Shown: positions 1 to 7,290 of the stretch, piece after piece | Layout: every line of letters begins with the position of its first letter | Numbering within the stretch: position 1 is the stretch's first letter | Assembly (NCBI GenBank): GCA_027623235.1 | Contig: JAQBVJ010000072.1 | Span: forward strand, 1-36,565 | Source: Planctomycetota bacterium | Lineage (GTDB): Bacteria; Planctomycetota; Planctomycetia; Planctomycetales; Planctomycetaceae | Direction: 5' to 3' | DNA length: 36,565 nucleotides | Notes under the pieces: model-generated | Databases searched by the model: none | What the model saw: the letters and a program-made list of their open reading frames with translations, nothing else | What the model was told of the DNA's origin: nothing | Program-made: the position numbers and the translations under genes

Positions 1-195
1 CCAGATGAAAGGACGATCGGTGACGGTCAGTGACGGTCGGTTAACTGACCATTTCACCGACCGTTGCCGGGATGGTCGACGGTCGGTCGGTGAAGCCCCC
101 CCTTATAAGGGGGCTCACCGATCACCGACCGACCTACCGGCCTGGGAGAGAGTGGAACAGTGAAGAAGTTCAAACGCATTTCACCGACCGTCGAC
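1..195. repeat. Iteron-like array and large palindrome of element
   Basis: Variants of GGTCGGTGA and its complement TCACCGACC recur throughout this stretch on both strands. A 14-bp direct copy, ATTTCACCGACCGT, sits at 51-64 and again at 178-191. Around 81-130 a large dyad centres on TTATAA (103-108): GGTCGGTCGGTGA-AGCCCCC on the left faces GGGGGCT-CACCGATCACCGACC on the right. Repeated short motifs around an AT-rich palindrome suggest a binding array, for example an operator region, a replication origin or a recombination accessory site of the element. The repeats are seen directly; the role is inferred. Confidence 0.6.
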
Positions 196-313
196 CTTGA
201 AACGTGGTTGCACATTACAGGCGACTGGACACAACCGACCGGTTGCGTACACCGGCCGAAATCCGGCAGGCTGCGACACGAAAAAAAACTCCCTGATTGC
301 AATCAATTGTCAT

Positions 314-341
314 TTGACATCGGGTGGAATGACGATATCCT
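314..341 (+). promoter_or_regulatory. Candidate sigma-70 promoter of the serine recombinase
   Basis: A perfect -35 hexamer TTGACA at 314-319 is followed after 16 bp by TATCCT at 336-341, a 4/6 match to the -10 consensus. It lies about 40 bp upstream of the recombinase start at 380 and just downstream of the repeat array, so it could be controlled by whatever binds there. Called by eye from consensus only. Confidence 0.35.
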
Positions 342-379
342 GGCATTGTCAGACGACAACTCATTCGAAAGGACGGAAC

Positions 380-1057
380 ATGAAGGCCATCGGATACGTT
401 CGAGTCAGCACTGAGGACCAGGCAGAAAACGGCGTTTCCATCGACGCGCAGCGGGAACGGATTGCCGCCTGGTGTCTGCTCAACGAGTGCGAGCTGGCAG
501 ACGTCCATGTCGACGCGGGAATCAGTGGCAAACGGGCGGATAATCGCCCGGCTCTGCAGGTGGCCATTGAGGACGCGACGGGGAACGGGGGCGTTCTGGT
601 TGTCTATTCGCTGTCCCGCCTTGCACGATCGACACGGGACACACTCGATATTGCCGAGCGGCTCGAAAAGGCCGGGGCCGATCTCGTTTCACTCAGCGAG
701 AAAATCGACACAACGTCAGCCGCCGGGAAGATGATCTTCCGGATGCTCGCCGTCTTGGCGGAATTTGAACGGGACGTCATCAGCGAGCGAACTAAGACGG
801 CACTCCAGCACAAGAAGAGAAACAACGAACGAGTCGGAACGGTGCCGTTTGGTTTCACGTTGGCCGACAACGGCGTCTCGCTGATCGAAAACGACAGTGA
901 GCAGGAAATCATTGCTCTGATTCACGAACTGCGGGACGCCGGGCAGTCAACCCGTGCAATCGCCGCCGAGCTGTCGACACGTCACATCCCGACGAAGAAA
1001 GGAAATGCACAATGGGCTCACACCGCAGTCGCAAGAATCCTGAACCGGTCAGCCTGA
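380..1057 (+). CDS. Serine recombinase (resolvase/invertase family)
   Basis: A 225-residue site-specific DNA recombinase. The N-terminal resolvase fold shows the catalytic serine in YVRVSTEDQ (Ser10, with Arg8) and the conserved arginines in SLSRLARS (Arg80, Arg83); the long E-helix region follows (around 115-140). The C-terminal part (about 145-225) has PFGF, then an arginine-rich G-x-S-x-R-x-IA and a T-x-x-G-x-x-W stretch, typical of a short 'recombinase' DNA-binding domain. It is much shorter than the 450-600-residue large serine integrases, so resolution, inversion or element maintenance is more likely than primary integration. The start at 380 is chosen because AAAGGA (368-373) sits at good spacing and the catalytic motif begins immediately after; upstream in-frame sequence to 197 does not look coding. 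It overlaps the next gene by 46 bases. Confidence 0.88.
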   Translation: MKAIGYVRVSTEDQAENGVSIDAQRERIAAWCLLNECELADVHVDAGISGKRADNRPALQVAIEDATGNGGVLVVYSLSRLARSTRDTLDIAERLEKAGADLVSLSEKIDTTSAAGKMIFRMLAVLAEFERDVISERTKTALQHKKRNNERVGTVPFGFTLADNGVSLIENDSEQEIIALIHELRDAGQSTRAIAAELSTRHIPTKKGNAQWAHTAVARILNRSA

Positions 1058-1338
1058 CACGGCAGGAGACGTTCCAGAAACTGGTCGACCGGGCCGGAAA
1101 ACTCTCAGGCGACCGGCTGGAGGCCATGCGGGCACGAATCAGTGAAACGCTGCCGATTGACGATCAACTTCGCTTCGCAATAGCGATGTCGGAAGTCTCT
1201 CAGTACGGGCTGGCGAAAAAGTCTGGAGTCGACGGGGGAGTCCTGTCGCGGTTTATGAATTACGAGCGCGACATGCGGCTCGAAACTGCTGCAAAACTGG
1301 CTGAGGAACTCGGCTTGTGTCTGCTGCCACGGAAGTAG
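1012..1338 (+). CDS. Small HTH (XRE-like) DNA-binding protein
   Basis: A 108-residue protein whose C-terminal half reads as a helix-turn-helix of the XRE/Cro type: Q-x-G-L-A-K-K-S-G-V, then V-L-S-R-F-M-N-Y-E-R, then a L-x-T-A-A-K-L-A-E-E-L-G-L helix. The N-terminal part (about 1-50) is polar and unrecognised. The start at 1012 lies inside the end of the recombinase gene, with AGAAAGGA (996-1003) as ribosome-binding site, suggesting translational coupling. A protein of this type between a recombinase and an integrase is a good candidate for the element's repressor or excision control factor, and might bind the repeats at 1-195. The HTH is read from sequence; the role is inferred. Confidence 0.72.
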   Translation: MGSHRSRKNPEPVSLTRQETFQKLVDRAGKLSGDRLEAMRARISETLPIDDQLRFAIAMSEVSQYGLAKKSGVDGGVLSRFMNYERDMRLETAAKLAEELGLCLLPRK

Positions 1339-1437
1339 CGGTGCGTTAATCTGATTCAACCTTTGCGGCGGTTGCGGTTCGTGGGACCTGAGAAGCTCAC
1401 GACCGCGGCCGCCGTCATTCTCAGAAAGGAAGCTGCC

Positions 1438-3192
1438 GTGGGCTGCCTCATCAAAAAAACGTCGACTCGCTCAGTCCCGATGGGGGCGGAAGTATTTACA
1501 AGAAATGGCGAGCAACTTGCCCGGTGGCTTGACGGTCGAGGCAAAAAGAAAACCGCGACGTTGACGACCGGCCGCGATGGCTCTGACCGAATCGTGATTG
1601 AGTCAGGGACCTGGACCGCGAAGTTTCGGACGGCAGACGGGACGATTCGCGAAGTCGCGACCGGATGCCGGGACAAGTCAGCCGCCGCCGCCGTGCTGGC
1701 GGACTTCGAACGAATAGCCGACCGGGAGCGGGCAGGGATTATCTCTTCGAAAGAAAACTCAGCACTCGACAACGGCGGGAAGCAAATCGCCGCGCACCTC
1801 GATTCGTTCGACGCGGCACGACGGGCCAAAGGCATCTCGGTTCGGCACATCCGGGACACTCGGGATCTGATCGAAAAGCTGTTTCAGGAGTGTGGGTTCA
1901 AGACACTGGCGAGTGTGCAGCGTCACAAGGTGGAAGAGTGGCTGGCCGCGAAAGCTGAGGCTGGCACGGGAGCACGCCGCCGAAACATTTACCTCGAAGC
2001 CGTGAGGACGTTTCTCCGCTGGTCCGTGTCATGCAATCGGATGCTGCGTGACCCGCTCGAAGGCATCGCGAAAGCCGATCAGGATGCCGACGTGCGGCGG
2101 GAACGTCGGGCACTCAACGAAGACGAACTGCAACGTCTGCTGACCGTGACAGCACTACGGCCACTCGCAGAAATGGGCCGCGAAACGGTGATGTGTGACC
2201 CACAGATGGGGAAGCGGTCAAGCTGGACTTACGCGCCGTTGACGCTGGGCAACATCGACGACGCTTGTGAAAGAGCACGGCACAAGCTGGCAGCGAAACC
2301 GGAATTGATCGAAGACAAAGTGACACTCGGACGCGAACGTGCTTTGATCGTCAAGATGCTGGCACTGACCGGACTGCGGCGCGGCGAACTCGCTGCGGTG
2401 CGAATCCGGAATCTGTACCTCGACGAACCGCAGCCGTTTATCCGGCTCGACCGGAAGTCTGAAAAGAATCGCAAGGGCAACACAATTCCGCTCAGGCGAG
2501 ATCTGGCGGATGACTTGCGGCAGTGGATCGCCAGGCGGGCTGCGAGGGCTCAGGAAGCGGCTATGCACGTTCCGACGCTGAAGTTTGAAACAGAAGCCGC
2601 TCGAATCCGTCGCGGCGATCAGAAGGCCACAGAGGCCGCCGGACTGTCATCGGATGAGCGGCTCTTCAGCGTTCCCGACCGGCACGCTTTGGTGAAGATT
2701 CTCGATAAGGACTACGCGGTTGCCGGCATCGCGAAGATTGACGACCGAGGGCGGACGGTCGACGTTCACTGTCTGCGGCACTCATTCGCAACGTGGATCG
2801 GTGAATCGGGAGTCTCACCGAAAGCGGCACAGCAGTTGATGCGGCACAGCGACGTGAATCAGACGATGCGTTACACGCACGGAACACCGGAAGCAGAATT
2901 GAAGGCACTTGCCGCCTTACCTTCGGCGATTCTGAAACCCGAACACCAGGTGACCGGAACCGATTCTCTGTTTGCACCAGCGTTTGCACCAAACACAGTC
3001 GATCGGAGTAACAAGCTGTCACTTTCTGACAACCTGGGCAAGATTGGCGGCGATCGTGCGGAAGACCGTCAGGCCACAAAAAGAGCCGAAACCCTCGGGA
3101 AACCCGCTGATTTCGGCTCAATCTCAAAGTACACCCGGGAGGATTCGAACCTCCAACCCCCGGTTCCGAAGACCGGTGCTCTATCCAATTGA
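1438..3192 (+). CDS. Tyrosine recombinase / integrase of the element
   Basis: A 584-residue phage-type integrase. The SAM-like core-binding domain (about 115-220) precedes the catalytic domain, where the active-site set is visible: Arg314 in LTGLRRGEL, His444 and Arg447 in HCLRHSFAT, His470 in LMRHSD, and the nucleophile Tyr479 in MRYTH. The enzyme would cut and rejoin DNA at the attachment core in the adjacent tRNA-Arg. The start GTG at 1438 is preferred over the upstream TTG at 1363 because AGAAAGGA (1423-1430) lies 7 bp before it. Between the N-terminal domain and the Arg motif there is an insertion (about 240-290) not needed by minimal integrases. The C-terminus continues 105 residues past the nucleophile; its last 20 codons plus stop (3130-3192) read antisense through the tRNA gene, so the C-terminus depends on the integrated state. 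Confidence 0.92.
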   Translation: MGCLIKKTSTRSVPMGAEVFTRNGEQLARWLDGRGKKKTATLTTGRDGSDRIVIESGTWTAKFRTADGTIREVATGCRDKSAAAAVLADFERIADRERAGIISSKENSALDNGGKQIAAHLDSFDAARRAKGISVRHIRDTRDLIEKLFQECGFKTLASVQRHKVEEWLAAKAEAGTGARRRNIYLEAVRTFLRWSVSCNRMLRDPLEGIAKADQDADVRRERRALNEDELQRLLTVTALRPLAEMGRETVMCDPQMGKRSSWTYAPLTLGNIDDACERARHKLAAKPELIEDKVTLGRERALIVKMLALTGLRRGELAAVRIRNLYLDEPQPFIRLDRKSEKNRKGNTIPLRRDLADDLRQWIARRAARAQEAAMHVPTLKFETEAARIRRGDQKATEAAGLSSDERLFSVPDRHALVKILDKDYAVAGIAKIDDRGRTVDVHCLRHSFATWIGESGVSPKAAQQLMRHSDVNQTMRYTHGTPEAELKALAALPSAILKPEHQVTGTDSLFAPAFAPNTVDRSNKLSLSDNLGKIGGDRAEDRQATKRAETLGKPADFGSISKYTREDSNLQPPVPKTGALSN

Positions 3193-3203
3193 GCTACGGG
3201 TGC
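3130..3203 (-). tRNA. tRNA-Arg (anticodon TCG)
   Basis: A full cloverleaf can be folded on the minus strand over 74 nt. Acceptor GCACCCG faces CGGGTGT, D-stem GCTC/GAGC, anticodon stem CCGGT/ACCGG with loop CTTCGGA (anticodon TCG), a 5-nt variable loop, and T-stem GGAGG/CCTCC around TTCGAAT. The discriminator base is A and CCA is not encoded. The 1-72 pair is G-U rather than a Watson-Crick pair; base 72 lies at the edge of the element junction, so it may be a trace of integration. The 3' half is shared with the integrase reading frame on the other strand and probably carries the attachment core. Confidence 0.93.
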
Positions 3204-3213
3204 GTGAAGCGGA

Positions 3214-3242
3214 AAGCTATCGTACAGCCTTGGCGCGTTCAA
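3214..3242 (-). promoter_or_regulatory. Possible promoter of tRNA-Arg
   Basis: On the minus strand, TTGAAC (3242-3237) is followed after 17 bp by TAGCTT (3219-3214), about 10 bp before the tRNA 5' end. The -10 match is weak; the position is what makes it plausible. The tRNA could also be reached by read-through from the propeller gene 93 bp upstream. Confidence 0.22.
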
Positions 3243-3296
3243 GGATGACGGCGCAGCGTTGAGACGGGTTCGCTGACGACCGCAGAAATTGTCTGG

Positions 3297-6200
3297 TTAC
3301 TTCGCCGCAACTTTTTCTTCAGCAACGACTTCGATCCCGGACAGAACTGGCCGTCCGGTTCCTGGAGTCAGGTCGAGCTTCAGGCTGGATCCGGCCACGA
3401 TTCCGCGGAATTCGCGGACCAGGGCGATGTGGCGGCCGCCGGATTCGCTGGCGATGTCGACGTTCCTGGCCACTGGTTTTCCCTGAAGCGAAATGTCGAA
3501 GACTCGCTCGCCCGGTTTCGTGTTGCCGGGTTCTGCGAAGTGCAGACGCACGGTGTACGACTGAGGCGTCTTCGGCTCGGTTGGACTCAGGGTCAGTGTG
3601 ATGTTCGTTGCTCCTTCGACACCAGATCCGGCAACCCACTTCACGCCGTCTCCCTGCAGCAGCGATGAGTGGCGACGGAAATAGCTCAGACTGTCTCCCG
3701 TGACAGTGACCGGAATCGTCGGCGAGGAACCGCTCGCACTGGGGTAGTCGACCCACAGCGTACCGAACTCGTCCTGCCGATCGCCGGGGGCTCCGAAGTT
3801 GATACCGACTCGACGGATCGCGTCTTTCTTCGGATCGAACTTCAGGGCCGAGTAGCTCCACACTTCTGTCTGAGGCAGATTCACAAGTGCCAGCGATGTG
3901 AACAGCGAGTAACCGCAGATGCAGCCGTGAGCCATGTTCGGCGCGTTGAGCACACCGTTGGCCGGGATGAGACTGTTTCGACAGCCGCTGCGAAATCCGT
4001 TCAGCCGCGAGGTGTTGCCGGATTCGATGTCGCAGAAGCCCGCCGTGTCAGCACGAAAGGTCATCAGGTGAGGGCTGGCGATCGCGTAGTTGCAATGGTG
4101 CCCGGACTTCGTGAACTCCCACGGAGTCTCCTCATTCGTCACGGGATGAATTCGCGGAACTCGCTCACCAGTGAGTAGATTCCAGGCGAGCCCTGGACCG
4201 CGCTGGTCGAGCAGCCGATCGTTCCACACGATGACACGATCCCACAGGCTTTCCGGATGACCGCGGAAGCCGACTGCCTCGGACGACTGCTTCCACAGTT
4301 CTTTTCCGTTGCGACCGTTGACGGCCATGATGCTCGATTTGTTGCTCATCAACACGACGTCGCTGCTTCCCGAGTACGACATCCAAGTACCAATAAACTC
4401 CGTCTGCTCCTTCCAGATGAGCTTGCCGGTTTCCAGGTCGATCGCTTTTGCGTAGCGAATGTCAGAGGCCTTCGGGATGTTGCCTCGCCGTTTCCAGTCT
4501 TTGTAAAAACTCTCAAGGGCTCCGTCGAAAGCGAAGACGCGATCCTTGCCGACCGCCAGCACGGGGAAGCTGGCTTCGGCCTCGTGCGACCAGAGTTTCG
4601 AACCGGTGTTCCGATCGATGGCGAGGATCTCGACAGCGGCTTTTGTTCCGGCGAGCAGTTGTTTGCTCGGAGGCAGCTTCGTCTTGTCTGCATCGATGTC
4701 GCGAAAGATCTCCGCAATCAGCTTGTCACCGATGACTCGAATGCGGCCCCAGTCGTCGTCCGGATTCGGCAGTTTGAATTCGTTGATCTGCTCGCCGGTT
4801 TTCGGATCGAGCTTCAGGCAGCTCTTTTCGTGGACAAGATAAACCGCGTCTTCAACGGCGAGGAAGTGATAGCCCGCCAGGTTGCCTTCGAAGTCGTTGC
4901 CTCGTCGGCCGGGCAGGTACTTCGCGTCGCCCGAGAGCGGCAGCTGCCACAGAATTCGACCCGTGTAAACATCGACGGCGGTCATCTTGCCGGGCCCCTG
5001 CAGGAACATCCGACCGCCGATGACGGCCATGCTCGGGCCCCAGAAGTGGCGGTTGTAGAAGAGGCTGCCGTCCGACGCCGGTCCGCCGAACCACAGCACG
5101 CCCAGCGGTGCTTTGACCAGCGTGTCGCGAGACATCAGCGTGTTCGACTCGTCGCCGTACTCGTGAGTCCAGTCGGCCGAGCCGGGCAGCGCGCCGGCTC
5201 TCGTCAGGAGGGAGTGGTCGCCGCCGGACGTCAGCTCTGCCTGCGCGAGCCTGAGTGAACCTGTCATCGCCGCAAGCTTTTTGTGCTGAGTATTGTCACC
5301 CGGCAACCAGGCCGTTCCGCCATACGGACGCAGAATCCGAAACAGCTCGGCGACTGCTGCCGGCTTTGAGGTCAGCCCGAAGCGCTCGGGATTTTCCGAG
5401 ACCACGAGGCTTGCCATGTACGGCGGCAGGTCCGAGTCGAGCGGCTCTCCAACGTGCGCGACGACTCGTGTGCCATAGAGGTCTCTGCTGTCGTACTGAC
5501 TTCGCAATTCGGCAACGCGTTCCAGGTCCGGCTCGACGACAACGACCCGCAACCTGGATTGACGAAGCAGTTCCGAGATCAGGCCGCCCGAACCCGCTCC
5601 CAGTACGAGACAGTAAGCGTCGCCCGGTTTGGTTTGCTCAAGCAGCCTGGAAACGCGGCCACTCCAGATTTCATTTTCAACCAATGGATCGGGCGTTTCC
5701 GTGACGAGGGTCGTCGGCTCGGCGTCTTCTCCGGCGTAGCAGGACAACTGGCCGTCCTGCTTCGTGACAAGCAGGTGCCCGTTCGCAACGAGCTGCGACG
5801 CCACCTTGCCCGTCATCTCGTCTGACCACGACAGCGCAGGTGACTTCGGGTCGGACACGTCGAGCGCGAAAAGAAAATCCCCCTGATGACCGTAAAGTCG
5901 AGTCCCGGCTTTCAGGTCAATGACGAGCGGGTCCTCTTTGAGTCGCGCTGCCGCGTCGGCTTCGGTGATCCCTCGGACTTTGCTGAACGGCAGACTCCAG
6001 AGCTTGCGCAGAACGGAGACCATCGTTTTCTTGCCGCGTCGATCCGTTTTCTCAACGACCTGGACTTCGCCTAAATCAAACGCGGCGACGGTGGCTCCTT
6101 CCGCCGCGTAAAGAACATCGCCGCCGATCACCGGAGTGTGAGTCGTCGCGCTGATCTGTTTGTTTCCGGTCGTGTCGAACGTGACCGCTCCGTGAAACAG

Positions 6201-7046
6201 CCAGCGTCCCGAGGCGGACACGTGATAATTCGTGACGCCGTGAGTTCCGTATTTGAACGTGCCGAACTTCCGCGTCTTCCGATCGAGCGTCGCGACTGTG
6301 GATCGTCCCTGCGGAATGAACAGCGTCGAGTCTGTCGCTGCGAGGTAGCCCTGCGGTGTCAGATCGTTGAGCGTCACAACGTCATGCTCGACATCGAATT
6401 CGGCGGTCTTTGTGCCGGTTTCTTTCGTATCGACGACTCGCCCCGTTGCCGGATCGAGGGAGTACAGAAACGTGCCTTCAAACGGCCATACGCCCACTGT
6501 GAAATGGATCTTTCCGTCGACCAGAAGCGGTCCGCCTCGCACCGGCCAGACAGAGATGACTCGTTCGCTGCCGATGACTTTTCGAGTCGTCGGAGCCGCG
6601 ACGAACCGCCACTGCAGCGAACCGGTTTTTGCGTCGAGGCAGTACAAAGCTCCGTCGTCCGCTCCGAAGAAGACCTGCCCTTTGTGTACAAGCGGAGCAA
6701 ATCGTACGGGCCCGTCCGCAAAGAATCGCCACAGCTGGCCGCCGGTTTTCAGGTCGAGCGCCGTGACCGAATCGTTTCTCGATGAGCCGACAAAGATCGT
6801 CTGTCCTGCGACAACCGGTTCGTAATTCGCGTCAAAGTGAAGCCGCGGATCCTCAGGCCACGCCGGGTTGAGCTGCGGCATGCCACTCGCCCATTGAAGG
6901 TGGAGATCGGCAGGCAGTTGTTCAGAAGTCGCGGCACTCCGCCCGGCATCAAACCGCCAGGTCGGCCAGTCACCGGCTTGAGTTGCGTTTGCCGTCAAGA
7001 CAAGCAGGCTGGCGATCAAAGCGAAACGCGAACAACGAATCTTCAT
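3297..7046 (-). CDS. Secreted PQQ-type beta-propeller protein with methyltransferase-like and malectin-like domains
   Basis: A 1249-residue exported protein. A signal peptide (about 1-24, ending ATQA) precedes PQQ/BamB-type propeller repeats, visible as recurring 'ALD..TG...W.F' blades (about 30-440). A Rossmann methyltransferase-like segment (about 455-600) follows, with SAM motif LGAGSGG at 482-488 and an acidic strand end VVVVEPD (Glu505). A second set of propeller blades comes next (about 640-1000), then a cysteine motif SGCRNS...IPANGVLN...GCIC, and finally a malectin-like C-terminus (INFGAPGD, YTVRLHFAEP). ATG at 7046 has a GGAG ribosome-binding site. It is a paralogue of the gene at 11019-14687 and is the last gene of the minus-strand run, 93 bp before tRNA-Arg. 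Substrate and activity are unknown; a carbohydrate-binding surface or periplasmic role is inferred from the propeller and malectin-like parts. Confidence 0.85.
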   Translation of the reverse strand: MKIRCSRFALIASLLVLTANATQAGDWPTWRFDAGRSAATSEQLPADLHLQWASGMPQLNPAWPEDPRLHFDANYEPVVAGQTIFVGSSRNDSVTALDLKTGGQLWRFFADGPVRFAPLVHKGQVFFGADDGALYCLDAKTGSLQWRFVAAPTTRKVIGSERVISVWPVRGGPLLVDGKIHFTVGVWPFEGTFLYSLDPATGRVVDTKETGTKTAEFDVEHDVVTLNDLTPQGYLAATDSTLFIPQGRSTVATLDRKTRKFGTFKYGTHGVTNYHVSASGRWLFHGAVTFDTTGNKQISATTHTPVIGGDVLYAAEGATVAAFDLGEVQVVEKTDRRGKKTMVSVLRKLWSLPFSKVRGITEADAAARLKEDPLVIDLKAGTRLYGHQGDFLFALDVSDPKSPALSWSDEMTGKVASQLVANGHLLVTKQDGQLSCYAGEDAEPTTLVTETPDPLVENEIWSGRVSRLLEQTKPGDAYCLVLGAGSGGLISELLRQSRLRVVVVEPDLERVAELRSQYDSRDLYGTRVVAHVGEPLDSDLPPYMASLVVSENPERFGLTSKPAAVAELFRILRPYGGTAWLPGDNTQHKKLAAMTGSLRLAQAELTSGGDHSLLTRAGALPGSADWTHEYGDESNTLMSRDTLVKAPLGVLWFGGPASDGSLFYNRHFWGPSMAVIGGRMFLQGPGKMTAVDVYTGRILWQLPLSGDAKYLPGRRGNDFEGNLAGYHFLAVEDAVYLVHEKSCLKLDPKTGEQINEFKLPNPDDDWGRIRVIGDKLIAEIFRDIDADKTKLPPSKQLLAGTKAAVEILAIDRNTGSKLWSHEAEASFPVLAVGKDRVFAFDGALESFYKDWKRRGNIPKASDIRYAKAIDLETGKLIWKEQTEFIGTWMSYSGSSDVVLMSNKSSIMAVNGRNGKELWKQSSEAVGFRGHPESLWDRVIVWNDRLLDQRGPGLAWNLLTGERVPRIHPVTNEETPWEFTKSGHHCNYAIASPHLMTFRADTAGFCDIESGNTSRLNGFRSGCRNSLIPANGVLNAPNMAHGCICGYSLFTSLALVNLPQTEVWSYSALKFDPKKDAIRRVGINFGAPGDRQDEFGTLWVDYPSASGSSPTIPVTVTGDSLSYFRRHSSLLQGDGVKWVAGSGVEGATNITLTLSPTEPKTPQSYTVRLHFAEPGNTKPGERVFDISLQGKPVARNVDIASESGGRHIALVREFRGIVAGSSLKLDLTPGTGRPVLSGIEVVAEEKVAAK

Positions 7047-7180
7047 AACGTGTCTCCAACGGGCGCCGACAGCTTGCAGTAGTGGACCCGAAGATACAGC
7101 GATGACCAGTCGCCGCCTACGGTTGAATGGGAATCCGCTGAGCCGTGAAGAGAAGAATCATCACGTTCTCGTAACCCGAA

Positions 7181-7206
7181 GAGGCTGTGATTTGAGGCTG
7201 TGATTT
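7181..7206. repeat. 13-bp perfect tandem duplication
   Basis: GAGGCTGTGATTT occurs twice back to back (7181-7193 and 7194-7206) in the 244-bp gap between the subtilase stop (minus strand) and the propeller gene start. The rest of the gap shows no ORF or clear terminator. It looks like a recent slippage duplication. Confidence 0.85.
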
Positions 7207-7290
7207 ATTGAGCAGGCCGGACCCAACGCCTATGGCGGCCTCGCTCACGCGCTTTGAAGTTGCGCGTCGGGTAATCTCGAACTGACTGGT

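Larger units (their letters stand above)
1..3160. mobile_element. Right end of an integrative element inserted at tRNA-Arg
   Basis: Three recombination or regulation genes on the plus strand (serine recombinase, HTH protein, tyrosine integrase) end abruptly at the 3' end of a tRNA-Arg gene. This is the classic arrangement for a tyrosine-integrase element inserted at a tRNA 3' end: the integrase gene abuts the tRNA, and the tRNA 3' half supplies the attachment core. The right boundary is placed roughly within the tRNA and cannot be fixed to the base without the other attachment copy. The left boundary is outside the window, so element size and cargo are unknown. No transposase or IS-type inverted repeats were seen. 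Confidence 0.75.

Noticed and set aside
160..414. An 84-residue open frame upstream of and overlapping the serine recombinase
   Set aside because: It has a weak GGGAG-like ribosome-binding site, but its sequence runs through the repeat array, has no recognisable pattern and overlaps the recombinase promoter and start; coding is not supported.
3289..6825. Several plus-strand frames of 80-330 codons across the propeller gene
   Set aside because: All are antisense shadows of a gene with signal peptide, propeller blades and malectin-like C-terminus; none has a recognisable motif or ribosome-binding site.
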